A stretch of DNA of 64,000 nucleotides from AC-49 sp963817035 (GCA_963817035.1 CAWFMM010000004.1:124001-188000); one strand, 5' to 3'; positions 45,248 to 54,127 are shown, numbered from the stretch's first letter. A program made the numbers and translations. Notes: generated by a model not told the origin, from the letters alone.

Positions 45248-45664
45248 ATGATCAAGCGCGCTCTTGTCACCGTCTGTTGCCTGTCGCTCGCCGTCGCGGT
45301 TCCCGCGGTCGCCGCCTCGAAGACCACGTTCTTCAAGACGGCCAACGGCAAGATCAGCTGCCAGCTGTCGTCGGGCGGGGCACTCGGAACGCTGGCGTAC
45401 TGCCAGACGACCAGCCCGGCGTCGAGCGTGAAGCTCCACAGCAACGGCTTCGTAAAGATCTGCAAGGGCGTCGCCTGCATCGGCAACCCGCCCGAGAACG
45501 CGACGACGATCAAGGCCGCGCACGACGTCGTCGTCGGCCCGTTCAGTTGCTACACCACCATCGCCCGCACGGTCGTCTGTTACGTGACGAACACCGGCAA
45601 GGGCTTCGAGGTCTCCGGCTCCGGGATCAAGAAGTTCACCGTCCGGCGGGTCGCGACGCTCTAG
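45248..45664 (+). CDS. small secreted cysteine-containing protein
   Basis: The 138-residue product has a signal peptide (MIKRALVTVCCLSLAVAVPA, cleavage near VAA-SK). The mature part has six cysteines and alternating strands: TTFFKTANGKISCQLSSGGA, LAYCQTTSPA, FVKICKGVACIGNPP, GPFSCYTTIARTVVCYV and GKGFEVSGSGIKKF. It looks like a disulfide-stabilised beta sandwich, a pattern common in actinobacterial exported proteins. Function unknown. It is followed by a strong terminator hairpin. Confidence 0.72.
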   Translation: MIKRALVTVCCLSLAVAVPAVAASKTTFFKTANGKISCQLSSGGALGTLAYCQTTSPASSVKLHSNGFVKICKGVACIGNPPENATTIKAAHDVVVGPFSCYTTIARTVVCYVTNTGKGFEVSGSGIKKFTVRRVATL

Positions 45665-45673
45665 GAGAACGAA

Positions 45674-45698
45674 ACGGGGCGCCCGATGGGCGCCCCGT
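45674..45698. terminator. bidirectional terminator hairpin
   Basis: A perfect 11-base-pair stem (ACGGGGCGCCC and GGGCGCCCCGT) with a three-base GAT loop lies between the small secreted-protein gene and the convergent stop of nrdJ. Confidence 0.78.
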
Positions 45699-45721
45699 GG
45701 AACGAGATCAAAGCCGGCGGC

Positions 45722-48700
45722 TCAGCCGCAGCCGGTGTTGTTGCCGCACGACGAGCACGTGTAGCACGAGCCGGTGCGCTGCATCATGCCGCCGCACTGG
45801 CCGCACGCCGGGCCGAGATCGAGACCGACGATCTTGGCCGGTCGCACCGGCGGAGAGTCGGTCAGCGCTGACGCGGCCGGCTGCGAGGAGCCGCCCGAGT
45901 CGCCGTTGCCGCCGCCGTTGGTCGGCAGCGCCAGCGGAGCGCTGGCGGTGTCGGAGGACATCGAGGTCATGGCGTCCTGAGCCATCTTGCGCGCCCGGAC
46001 GTCCGGCGTGAGGATGCCGAGCTCCTCCTGCGTGTCGGTGTCGAGGAAGCGCGAGGCCAGCCAGCGCATGATGTAGTCGGGCATCGACTTGGCGAACGGG
46101 ATCTCCGGGTTCTGGGTGATCCCTTCCGGCTCGAAGCGCATGTAGGCGAACTTCTGGACGAGCGTCTCGAGCGGGACGCCGTACTGCAGCGCGATCGAGA
46201 TCGCCGTCGCGAAGGAGTTCATCATCCCGCGCAGCGTCGAGCCCTCCTTGCCGATATCGGTGAGGAAGATCTCGCCGATCGTCCCGTCCTCGTACTTGCC
46301 GGCCGTGATGTAGCCCTCATGGCCGCCGAGCGAGAACTTGTGGGTGATCGACTCGCGCTCCTTCGGCATCTTCTTGCGCTTCGGGCCGGCCTCGGCCACC
46401 GCCTTGTCGACCGCCGCCTTGACGAGCGCGTCGATGTCGGCCGGCGCCGCCGCCTCGGTCTGCGCGTCGGTGCGCAGCGCCTGCGCGGTCTTCGAGCCGT
46501 CGCGGTAGATGGCCAGCGCCTTGACGCCCAGCGACCACGCCTGGATGTATGCATCGGCGATGTCCTCGACCGTCGCCTCGGACGGCAGGTTGACCGTCTT
46601 GGAGATCGCACCGGAGATGAACGGCTGCACCGCGCCCATCATCTTGATGTGGCCCATGTGCGAGATCGCGCGCGAGCCGACCGCGACGTCGAACACCGAC
46701 AGGTGCTCATCGGCGAGGCCGGGGGCTCCGACGATGGTGCCCTGGTCGTCGATGTAGCGCTCGATGACCTCGATCTGCTCGTCGGTGTAGCCGAGCGTCG
46801 CCAGCGCGAGCGGCACCGTGCGGTTGACGATCGTCATCGAGCCGCCGCCGACCAGCTCCTTGTACTTGACGAGCGAGAAGTCGGGCTCGACGCCGGTCGT
46901 GTCGCAGTCCATCAGGAACGAGATCGTCCCGGTCGGCGCGAGCACCGTGGCCTGCGCGTTGCGGTAGCCGTAGAGCTCGCCCAGCGCCACCGCTTCGTCC
47001 CATGACGCGCGCGCGTCGGAGAGCAGCGCGGTGTCGGTGCACGAGTCGTCGGCGATCGCGTGCGCCGCGTCGCGATGCATGCGCATCACGCTGTTGTGGG
47101 CGTCGCGGTTGAGCTCATAGTGCTCATACGGGCCGATCGCCGCGGCGATCTTGGCCGACTGCAGGTACGCCTGGCCGGTCATCAGCGCGGTGATCGCCGC
47201 CGCGATGCCGCGGCCCGCGTCGGAGTCATAGGCGAGGCCGTTGGACATCAGGAAGGCGCCGAGGTTGGCGTAGCCGAGACCGAGCTGGCGGAACGCGCGG
47301 GCGTTGACGCCGATCTGCTCGGTCGGGTAGCTCGACGGGCCGACGACGATCTCCTGGGCGAGCAGCACGATGTCGATCGCGTGAACGTAGGACTCGGTGT
47401 CGAAGGTGCCGTCCCCGCGACGGAACTTCATCAGGTTCAGCGACGCGAGGTTGCACGCGCTGTCGTCGACGTGCATGTACTCCGAGCAGTTCGCGACCAC
47501 GAAGCCGTCGACCAGGTAGGAGTGATGCAATGGCTCGGAGAGGTTGTACACGGCCTCCTGGCCGTCGTCCTCGCGGGCGACGAGCCGCGTCCCGGGCTTC
47601 GTGCGGTAGCGCCGCGTCTCGCCCAGCAGCGTGGCTAGGGCCGCATTCTTGCGCGGCGTCGAGAAGCCGATCCCTTCCGCGAACCGCTCGAGATCGGAAC
47701 CGGTAATGCGCAGGTCCCAGCCCTCGCGCGATGCGTAGGTGACCGTCGAACCATCGACGCGCGTGTAGGAGAAGGACTCCCGTCCGGCGTCGGTCGTGCG
47801 ATAGATCGTCGCGCGGATGCCCCAGACGCTGAGCAGACGCTGCACGTCGCCCAGCAACGCTCGGCTCCGCGATCCCAAGCCGGCGTAGCGAGTGGCCTTT
47901 CCGCCGCCTTCGATTCGCGCGACGCACCCATCGGCTCCGAAGAGCCCGCGAAGGTAGGCTGACTGCACCTCGACGGGCGCCTGGAAGATGCTGGCCGGAA
48001 GTCGCTTCCCGTGAGCCCGCGCCGATGTGACGCCGAGGCCACGGAGGAGCTCGCGCAGCGCCGAGCTTCCCGCGCGGAGCTGGACTGTTCCGTTGTCCAT
48101 CCGCTGTTCGTTGACCGACCCGATCATCTCGGTCAGCAGGCCACGGTGGGCGTCCACCATGCCGTCGGCGATGTCGTCGCCGCCGTAGACCCACTCCGCG
48201 CGGTGCTCGGTGAGATCGCCGTCGCCGGTCAGGTGTCCGAGAAGCTCGGCGAGCCCTTCGGACCAGCGTCGCGGCAGCTGGCGCTCGATAACCGACCCTC
48301 CGCGCTGGAAGGCGCGTGCCGGAGCAGCCACCTGCACCGGGAGCTCCCAGGAAGCGGCGGTCGCCGGCGTCGCGGTATCGCTGAGCAAAACCTCATCGAT
48401 GGGCGCCAGATCTTCGGCGGCCACGTACCCCCGGTTCAGCGTCCAGATCTTGTGGTTCGGAGTGCACCGCAACTCGGCGCCGTTGGCAAAGCGCAGCCGC
48501 GTGATCGACTTCACGCCGGTCTGCATCACACGCACCGGGCGCGACGTGACGACGCCTTCACCCTTGGGCCGTGGCGCGCTCCCGTTCTCACCCGCTGTCG
48601 CGCGATGGGAGTAGACCTCGATGTCGGTCTCGCCGCCGTTCCAGCGTCCGTACAGCTCGGCGAATGGCATAAGGCCCTTCGTCGTGTGGACGCGCGCGTC

Positions 48701-49792
48701 GCCCGGGAAGCACGGGTTCGACGCGTTGATGCGGCCCGAGACCGGCGAGGTGTGCCAGCGGTTGATCGTCGTGTCGTACTGGATGCCCGGGTCGGCGCAG
48801 CGCCAGCCGGCCTCGGCCATCTCGGCCATCAGCTGGCGCGCGGGGATCGGGTCGCCGACCGGCTCGCCGGTCGAGCGGGCGGTCAGGTGCCAGTCGTCGT
48901 CGTTCTCGACCGCGCGCATGAACTCGTCGGTCACGCGGACCGAGTTGTTGGCGTTCTGGTATTGGATCGACTTGAAGCCGTCGCCGTCGATCGACATGTC
49001 GAAGCCCGCGTCACGCAGCGCCTCGGCCTTGTCCTCCTCCTTGGCCTTGCACCAGATGAACTCGCGGATGTCCGGGTGGTCGATGTCGAGCACGACCATC
49101 TTGGCCGCGCGGCGCGTCTTGCCGCCGGACTTGATCGTCCCGGCCCACGAGTCGGCGCCACGCATGAACGAGACCGGGCCCGACGCGGTGCCGCCCTTGG
49201 CCAGCGGCTCCATCGAACCGCGGATGTTCGAGAGGTTGATGCCCGAGCCCGAGCCACCGCGGAAGATGTTGCCCTCCTTGGTGTTCCAGTCGAGGATCGA
49301 CTCCATCGTGTCCTCGACCGAGAGGATGAAGCAGGCGCTGCACTGCGGCTGCTCCTCGAAGCCGACGTTGAACCAGACCGGTGAGTTGAAGGCCGCCATC
49401 TGGTGCAGCAGGATGTGGGTCAGCTCGTCCTGGAAGGCGTCGCTGTCGGCGGGCGTCGCGAAGTAGCCGCGCTGACGGCCCCAGTCGGCGATCGTGCCCG
49501 AGACCCGGCCGATCATCTGCTTGACCGAATGTTCACGCGCGGGGGAGCCGAGCTGTCCGCGGAAGTACTTCTGGGCGACGATGTTCGTCGCGTTCTGCGA
49601 CCACGTCGCCGGGAACTCGACGTCCGTCTGCTCGAAGGCGACATTGCCGCCGTGGCCGATCAACGCGTCGCGCGTTTCCCACTCAACCGTGTCGAACGGG
49701 TCCACCCCAGGACTTGTGAAATACCGCGAGATCTTCAGCGCCTGACCGGGCTGAATGTCGTCTGCGGTGGCGGTCGGGGTGTCGTACTCCAC
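45722..49792 (-). CDS. nrdJ: class II (B12-dependent) ribonucleoside-diphosphate reductase with intein
   Basis: Adenosylcobalamin-dependent reduction of ribonucleotides for DNA synthesis. The start is GTG 49792 after GGGAAGGAGA. The precursor is 1356 residues; after splicing it would be 948. AAFNSPVWFNVG, PQCSACFIL with an active-site cysteine, FRGGSGSGINLSNIR and LAPTGTISFLMDCDTTG are RNR landmarks. The radical-site N-x-C-x-E motif reads N-P-[intein]-C-S-E. The C-terminus carries the flexible CGQCGGMMQRTGSCYTCSSC zinc-ribbon region. No thioredoxin or B12 genes are nearby and no NrdR box was recognised upstream. Confidence 0.95.
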   Translation of the reverse strand: MEYDTPTATADDIQPGQALKISRYFTSPGVDPFDTVEWETRDALIGHGGNVAFEQTDVEFPATWSQNATNIVAQKYFRGQLGSPAREHSVKQMIGRVSGTIADWGRQRGYFATPADSDAFQDELTHILLHQMAAFNSPVWFNVGFEEQPQCSACFILSVEDTMESILDWNTKEGNIFRGGSGSGINLSNIRGSMEPLAKGGTASGPVSFMRGADSWAGTIKSGGKTRRAAKMVVLDIDHPDIREFIWCKAKEEDKAEALRDAGFDMSIDGDGFKSIQYQNANNSVRVTDEFMRAVENDDDWHLTARSTGEPVGDPIPARQLMAEMAEAGWRCADPGIQYDTTINRWHTSPVSGRINASNPCFPGDARVHTTKGLMPFAELYGRWNGGETDIEVYSHRATAGENGSAPRPKGEGVVTSRPVRVMQTGVKSITRLRFANGAELRCTPNHKIWTLNRGYVAAEDLAPIDEVLLSDTATPATAASWELPVQVAAPARAFQRGGSVIERQLPRRWSEGLAELLGHLTGDGDLTEHRAEWVYGGDDIADGMVDAHRGLLTEMIGSVNEQRMDNGTVQLRAGSSALRELLRGLGVTSARAHGKRLPASIFQAPVEVQSAYLRGLFGADGCVARIEGGGKATRYAGLGSRSRALLGDVQRLLSVWGIRATIYRTTDAGRESFSYTRVDGSTVTYASREGWDLRITGSDLERFAEGIGFSTPRKNAALATLLGETRRYRTKPGTRLVAREDDGQEAVYNLSEPLHHSYLVDGFVVANCSEYMHVDDSACNLASLNLMKFRRGDGTFDTESYVHAIDIVLLAQEIVVGPSSYPTEQIGVNARAFRQLGLGYANLGAFLMSNGLAYDSDAGRGIAAAITALMTGQAYLQSAKIAAAIGPYEHYELNRDAHNSVMRMHRDAAHAIADDSCTDTALLSDARASWDEAVALGELYGYRNAQATVLAPTGTISFLMDCDTTGVEPDFSLVKYKELVGGGSMTIVNRTVPLALATLGYTDEQIEVIERYIDDQGTIVGAPGLADEHLSVFDVAVGSRAISHMGHIKMMGAVQPFISGAISKTVNLPSEATVEDIADAYIQAWSLGVKALAIYRDGSKTAQALRTDAQTEAAAPADIDALVKAAVDKAVAEAGPKRKKMPKERESITHKFSLGGHEGYITAGKYEDGTIGEIFLTDIGKEGSTLRGMMNSFATAISIALQYGVPLETLVQKFAYMRFEPEGITQNPEIPFAKSMPDYIMRWLASRFLDTDTQEELGILTPDVRARKMAQDAMTSMSSDTASAPLALPTNGGGNGDSGGSSQPAASALTDSPPVRPAKIVGLDLGPACGQCGGMMQRTGSCYTCSSCGNNTGCG
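47489..48712 (-). other. intein within nrdJ with LAGLIDADG homing endonuclease
   Basis: This 408-residue protein-splicing element spans residues 361-768 of the precursor. Block A is CFPGDARVHTTKG (Cys1), block B has LRCTPNHKIWT (TxxH), and blocks C and E are LAELLGHLTGDGDL and SAYLRGLFGADGCV, the two LAGLIDADG helices. Block F is AVYNLSEPLHHSYLVDG, and block G ends FVVAN before Cys+1. The penultimate residue is Ala where His is usual. Removing it restores the uninterrupted NPCSEYM active-site sequence, so splicing is required for enzyme activity. Confidence 0.95.
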
Positions 49793-49842
49793 GATGATTC
49801 TCCTTCCCGGTTGGCCGCAAAACGGGGCGATCGGCGGTCTCC

Positions 49843-49942
49843 GGACGGTATTTTTTGGGTGAACTCCGCATCCTCCATCGCTTGTCGGACGGCAAGAATC
49901 TGCGGTCCCGGAGCGGTCGTGAAACGGGCGGAAATACCGTCC
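49843..49942. promoter_or_regulatory. nrdJ-ppk2 intergenic region with separated inverted repeat
   Basis: The 223-base gap between the divergent nrdJ (49792) and ppk2 (50016) starts has two exact 11-base arms: GGACGGTATTT (49843-49853) and AAATACCGTCC (49932-49942), 78 bases apart. The repeat could be a two-site operator or fold in the nrdJ leader. No cobalamin-riboswitch B12 box and no NrdR box pair was recognised. Confidence 0.4.
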
Positions 49943-50015
49943 CTACAGGGTACCGAGTCGACGTCTTCGGCGGGCGTGTATTCCCCGGTCTTTGGGGGAT
50001 CGGGATACTGCGTCG

Positions 50016-50774
50016 ATGGCCCGCCTCGACGATGTCGACCTCGATCTCAAGCTCGGTCGCCGCGACGGCGAGGAGCGCCTGCTCGCCGCCCAGCGCCACC
50101 TGCTCGCGCTGCGTCTCCAGTACGCCGGGCTGTTCGGCGACGGCGAGCTCGGGCCGCCGCTGTGCGTGATCTTCGAAGGCTGGGACGCGTCGGGCAAGGG
50201 CGGGGCGATCCGCCGGCTCGTCGCGCCGCTGGACCCGCGCCACGTCCGCGTCGCGCAGTTCGCCGCGCCGACGCCCGACGAGAAGCGCCACCACTTCCTC
50301 CACCGCTTCTGGCCCGCGCTGCCGGGCTGGGGCGGGATGGCCGTGCTCGATCGCACGTGGTACGGGCGGGTGCTCGTCGAGCGCGTCGAGTCCCTGGCGA
50401 CGAAGGACGAATACACCCGCGCCTATGACGAGATCGTCGGCTTCGAGAAGGCGCTGTGCGACGAAGGGATGGTGCTCGTCAAGTTCTGGCTGCACGTCTC
50501 GAAGTCCGAGCAGGAGAAGCGCTTTCGCGCGCGCGAGCTCGAGCCGCTCAAGCGCTGGAAGCTGACCGACGAGGACTGGCGCAACCTCAAGCGCCGCGGC
50601 GACTACGAGAAGGCGCTCGAGGAGATGTTCAAGCGCACCGATCACGACGCGGCGCCGTGGCGGGTCGTGGCGGCAGAGGACAAGCGCTACGCGCGCGTCG
50701 CGGTGCTCGAGGCCGTCATCGACGCGGCGCAGCGCGGTCTACGCGACGCCGGCCGCACGCCGGTCAGCATCTAG
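50016..50774 (+). CDS. ppk2: polyphosphate kinase 2 family protein
   Basis: A 252-residue P-loop kinase that transfers phosphate between polyphosphate and nucleotides. IFEGWDASGKGGAIRRLV (Walker A at about 55-63), LDPRHVRVAQF, HHFLHRFWPALPGWGGMAVL and the lid DRTWYGRVLVERVE are PPK2 hallmarks. FWLHVSKSEQEKRF and RARELEPLKRWKL complete the family pattern. Single-domain size fits class I or III enzymes making NTP or NDP. ATG 50016 lies in the short gap divergent from nrdJ, so the two nucleotide-related genes could share regulation. Confidence 0.93.
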   Translation: MARLDDVDLDLKLGRRDGEERLLAAQRHLLALRLQYAGLFGDGELGPPLCVIFEGWDASGKGGAIRRLVAPLDPRHVRVAQFAAPTPDEKRHHFLHRFWPALPGWGGMAVLDRTWYGRVLVERVESLATKDEYTRAYDEIVGFEKALCDEGMVLVKFWLHVSKSEQEKRFRARELEPLKRWKLTDEDWRNLKRRGDYEKALEEMFKRTDHDAAPWRVVAAEDKRYARVAVLEAVIDAAQRGLRDAGRTPVSI

Positions 50775-51037
50775 CGCCCGAGGCGCAGAAAGTCGACGAA
50801 CTCGGCCCACGTGCTCGAGATCCGCAGGCCCGCTTCGCCGGTCGCGTGGCGCGCGCGCAGCATCCACTCGGGCTCGGTCGCCGACCAGCTGACCGCTGCC
50901 CAGATCAGCGCCGCGATCGCGAGCAGGGCGCCCACGAGGATCAGCAGTCCGACCGCCAGGCCGCGGTCGCCGGATGAGTGGTGGACCGTCACGGTGGTCG
51001 TGGCGAGTGACAGCGCCGCGTGGCGCAGGCCGGCCAC
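50771..51037 (-). CDS. small single-pass membrane protein
   Basis: The 88-residue product has a short N-terminal segment with two histidines (TVTVHHSSGD), one membrane helix (LAVGLLILVGALLAIAALIW) and a C-terminal cytosolic region (EPEWMLRARHATGEAGLRIS). It is the last gene of a minus-strand run tmk - coiled-coil gene - this gene, with a three-base gap upstream. Its stop overlaps the PPK2 stop. Not recognised. Confidence 0.6.
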   Translation of the reverse strand: MAGLRHAALSLATTTVTVHHSSGDRGLAVGLLILVGALLAIAALIWAAVSWSATEPEWMLRARHATGEAGLRISSTWAEFVDFLRLGR

Positions 51038-51040
51038 CGG

Positions 51041-52252
51041 TCAGTCCTTGCTGGCGAAGCGGATCAGCCCGCTTCCGGAGCCGACGCCGAGATCGGCCGG
51101 ATCGCGCAGGCGCTCGAGCTCCTGGCGCGCGGCGGCCAGCGCCTCGGCGAGTTGCTCGGCCCGGTCGACTGCCTGCTGGCATTCGGCGTGCCAGGCGAGA
51201 ACCTCGGCGTTGCGCGCGGCAGACTCCTGGCCGTAGGCGTCGCGCAGCCGTTCGGCGACCGCGCGCTCGTGCGCGATGCTCGCCTGCAGCTCAGCCAGCT
51301 CGGCCGGGTCGGGACCGGTGCGCTGCTCGGTGGCGTGGTCCTGCGCGCGCGCGAGCTCCGACTCCGCGCTGGTCGCGCGTTGGAGCGCCTGCGCGTGCTC
51401 GGCCTCGAGCTCGGCGAGTTGCTCGCGGAACGCCAGCGCGTCTGCTTCGGCCTGCTCGCGCTGGGCGGTCTGGGAGGCCGCCACGTCGAGGGCGCCGGCG
51501 AGCTCGTGCGCGTCGGCTTCGAGGCGACCGTTGGCGAGCGCGAGCGCCTCGGTGGCCTGGGCGAGCATGTCGCGATAGCCGTCGATGCGAGTCTCGAGCT
51601 CGCCGATCCGTCGCGCCGCGGCGTCGCGTGAGGCCTGCGCCCGCGCGGCGTCGGCCGCGAGCACGGCCTGGGCGCGGCGCAGCTCGGCCTCGCGCTCCTC
51701 CTGGGCGCGGCGCAGCGCCTCTTCGCGCAGCGCCGCGGTGCGCGCGATCTCGGCGTCGCGGTCCGCCTCGGCCGCGCGCCGGGCCTTCGCCTGGTCGCGC
51801 GCCTCCTGGTCGGCACGCAGCCGCTCCTGCTGCTCGCGCAGCTCCTGCTCGGCGCGGGCGCGCTCCTGCTCCTCGCGCGCCGCGCGATCGTCGACGGGTG
51901 CCGCGGGCGCGGCCGCCGGGCGCACGATTGTGCGCACGCCCGGCCTGGGAATGTCGATCAGTCCGCCGCGCCCGATGTCCAGCGCGAACGCCGGGCGCCC
52001 GCCGAGCAGCGCCTCGGGCGCTGCGTAGGCGGCGCGCCATTGCGTCGGCTCGGGGCCGGCCAGCGGGTTGGCGTCGTCGGGGCCGGGCAGCGCGGCGACG
52101 CGGTGCGTCCGGCGCCCGTCGTCGATCACGAGCATCGGCGGCGCGAGGCGCTCGCGCACCGGGCCGAGCCACGCCCCGCCGATGCGCAGCAGCACCGTTC
52201 CCGGTGTCGCCTGGACCTGCTCGAAGGAGGAAACCTCGAAGTGCAGCGTCAT
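51041..52252 (-). CDS. long coiled-coil protein of unknown function
   Basis: A 403-residue protein. Residues 1-115 look globular and beta-rich (LHFEVSSFEQVQATPGTVLL, WLGPVRERLAPPMLVID, GLIDIPRPGVRTIV). From about 125 to 385 it is an almost continuous E/A/R/Q/L coiled coil, with a short glycine-serine end (GVGSGSGLIRFASKD). ATG 52252 overlaps the tmk stop (ATGA), so it is translationally coupled to thymidylate kinase. This could be a structural or scaffold protein; no motif assigns it. Confidence 0.7.
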   Translation of the reverse strand: MTLHFEVSSFEQVQATPGTVLLRIGGAWLGPVRERLAPPMLVIDDGRRTHRVAALPGPDDANPLAGPEPTQWRAAYAAPEALLGGRPAFALDIGRGGLIDIPRPGVRTIVRPAAAPAAPVDDRAAREEQERARAEQELREQQERLRADQEARDQAKARRAAEADRDAEIARTAALREEALRRAQEEREAELRRAQAVLAADAARAQASRDAAARRIGELETRIDGYRDMLAQATEALALANGRLEADAHELAGALDVAASQTAQREQAEADALAFREQLAELEAEHAQALQRATSAESELARAQDHATEQRTGPDPAELAELQASIAHERAVAERLRDAYGQESAARNAEVLAWHAECQQAVDRAEQLAEALAAARQELERLRDPADLGVGSGSGLIRFASKD

Positions 52253-52899
52253 GCTGGGTCTTCCACGGATTCTATGACGCCTCCGACGAGGTCATCGACG
52301 GCGTCCAGCGCGGCGCGCAGCACCTCCTGGGGCGAGGCTGTGGCGTCGATCACGCGGATGCGAAACGGCTCGGCCTGCGCCAACGCGTCGTAGGCCGCGG
52401 CGATCGTCGCGAAGAACGTCTCGTCCTCGAGCTCGAGGCGGTCGGGCTGCTCGCCACGATCGTCCTGGCGCGCGCGGCCGGTACCGGGTTCGATCCGCAG
52501 CAGCAGCGTGCGGTCGGCGCGCAGCCCGCCGGTCGCAAACGCGTTGATCGCCGCGACCTCCTCGACGCCGAGCCCGCGGCCCGCACCCTGGTAGGCGAGC
52601 GACGAGTCGACGAAGCGATCGAGCAGGACCCAGTCGCCGGCGGCGAGCACCGGGCGCACCCTGGTCGCGACGAGTTGCGCGCGCGCGGCCGCGTAGATCA
52701 GCGCCTCGGCGCGCCCGTCGATCTGTAGCGACGGGTCCTTGACGAGCTCGCGCAGGCGCTCGGAGACCTCGACGCCGCCCGGTTCGCGCATCAGCTCGAG
52801 CGTCATGCCGCGCTCGCGCAGCGCGTCGGCCAGCCCGGTCGCGAGCGTCGATTTTCCCGCTCCGTCGAGCCCTTCGATCGTGATCAGACACCCGTACAT
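52249..52899 (-). CDS. tmk: thymidylate kinase
   Basis: Phosphorylates dTMP to dTDP. The 216-residue protein has the P-loop GLDGAGKST (10-18), LELMREPGGVEVSERLRELV with the substrate-binding REPGG, DWVLLDRFVDSSLAYQGAGR with the DRF/Y base-binding motif, and RTLLLRIEPG. The LID region has RARQDDRGEQPDRLELED. It is divergent from holB with only 17 bases between the starts, and overlaps the downstream coiled-coil gene. Confidence 0.95.
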   Translation of the reverse strand: MYGCLITIEGLDGAGKSTLATGLADALRERGMTLELMREPGGVEVSERLRELVKDPSLQIDGRAEALIYAAARAQLVATRVRPVLAAGDWVLLDRFVDSSLAYQGAGRGLGVEEVAAINAFATGGLRADRTLLLRIEPGTGRARQDDRGEQPDRLELEDETFFATIAAAYDALAQAEPFRIRVIDATASPQEVLRAALDAVDDLVGGVIESVEDPA

Positions 52900-52916
52900 C
52901 GTGCTAGAACCATCTC

Positions 52917-54035
52917 ATGCCCGCCGTCGTTGAAGGAACCGAGCGCCACCCGCACGCGCGCGCTGTGCTCGGTGCGGCGCTGCCGCCCGACGGGTCGCCG
53001 AACCACGCCTACCTGTTCCACGGGCCTGCGGGCAGCGGCAAGCGCGCGGTCGCGCGGTCGTTCGCGGCGGCGCTGCTCTCCGACGGCGCGCCCGATCCGG
53101 TCAACGCCGCGCAGCGCGTCCAGCACGACGTCCATCCCGATCTGAGCTGGGTGAAGCCGAGCGGCTGGGCGGAGATGCGCGTCGAGGACATCAAGCCGGT
53201 GGTGACCGCTGCGGCGCACACGCCGTTCGAGTCGCGCCGGCGCGTATTCGTCATCGAGCGCGTCGACACGATGCACGAGGCGGCGGCCAACCGGATGCTC
53301 AAGACGCTCGAGGAGCCGCCGTCGTTCGCCCATCTGATCCTGCTCACCGATCGCCTCGGCGAGGTGCTGCCGACGATCGTCAGCCGCTGCCAGCCGGTGC
53401 GCTTCTCGCCCGCGACGACGACGGAGATCACGGCCCGGCTGGCCGGCCAGGGGGTCGACGAGGCGACCGCGCAGGCGTGCGCGCGCCTCGCGCTGGGCGA
53501 CAGCGAGCGCGCGCTGCGCCTGGCGCTCGGCGACGGGCCGGCGCTGCGCGACGGCGCTCAGGCCTACGCGCGGGCGTTTCTGGCCGGCGAGTCCGCGCGC
53601 GTGCGCCCGTGGGAGCCGGTGCTCGGCCTGGCCAAGGCCAACGGAGCGCAGGCGGCCAAGGAGGTCGAGGAGATGGTCAAGACCGAGCTCGAGTTCCTGC
53701 CGTCGAAGGAGCGCCGCCGCGCCGAGCGCGAGGGCGCCGACACCGGTAAGCGCGCCGCGCGGCGCGCGGAGACCGCTCAGCTTGACGACGTCGTCCAGCT
53801 CGCGGGCCTGTGGCTGCGCGACGTCGCCTGCGTGATCGATGGCGCTCCGGAGCTCGTCCACCACGCCGACCGCGCGGCCGAGGTCGCCGCCGATGCCGAC
53901 GGCCGCGACGTGCATCGCGTGCGCGCGGCGATCGAGCTGTGCGACGAGACCCGCGCCTCGTGGATCCTCAACCCGACGCCGGAGCTCGCGCTCGAGGCGC
54001 TGGCCTACCGCTGCGAGCGCCTGCTCAGCGCGTGA
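52917..54035 (+). CDS. holB: DNA polymerase III delta' subunit
   Basis: A clamp-loader subunit. The 372-residue AAA+ protein has FHGPAGSGKRAVARSFAAAL (Walker A; the final residue is R rather than S/T), RRRVFVIERVDTMHEAAANR in place of Walker B DExH, MLKTLEEPPSFAHLILLTDR (the SRC-bearing region) and IVSRCQPVRF, the sensor/arginine-finger SRC motif. The zinc-binding cysteine module is reduced or absent. A tmk-holB pairing is common in bacteria, here arranged divergently. Confidence 0.9.
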   Translation: MPAVVEGTERHPHARAVLGAALPPDGSPNHAYLFHGPAGSGKRAVARSFAAALLSDGAPDPVNAAQRVQHDVHPDLSWVKPSGWAEMRVEDIKPVVTAAAHTPFESRRRVFVIERVDTMHEAAANRMLKTLEEPPSFAHLILLTDRLGEVLPTIVSRCQPVRFSPATTTEITARLAGQGVDEATAQACARLALGDSERALRLALGDGPALRDGAQAYARAFLAGESARVRPWEPVLGLAKANGAQAAKEVEEMVKTELEFLPSKERRRAEREGADTGKRAARRAETAQLDDVVQLAGLWLRDVACVIDGAPELVHHADRAAEVAADADGRDVHRVRAAIELCDETRASWILNPTPELALEALAYRCERLLSA

Positions 54036-54127
54036 CGATCGTGAAGGTGGCGTAATAGGTCGCCGCCGGCAGTGATGATCGGGGCAGGCGCACCTCGGCG
54101 ACCGTAGCCCGTACAGTCCCGGCCGCA

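Noticed and set aside
48011..49384. 457-codon plus-strand frame opposite nrdJ
   Set aside because: Antisense shadow of the intein-bearing reductase; composition (R/D/V/A rich) and lack of motifs show it is not a gene.
49793..50015. Cobalamin riboswitch or NrdR boxes before nrdJ
   Set aside because: No B12-box core and no paired 16-base NrdR sites could be recognised; only the 11-base inverted repeat is reported.
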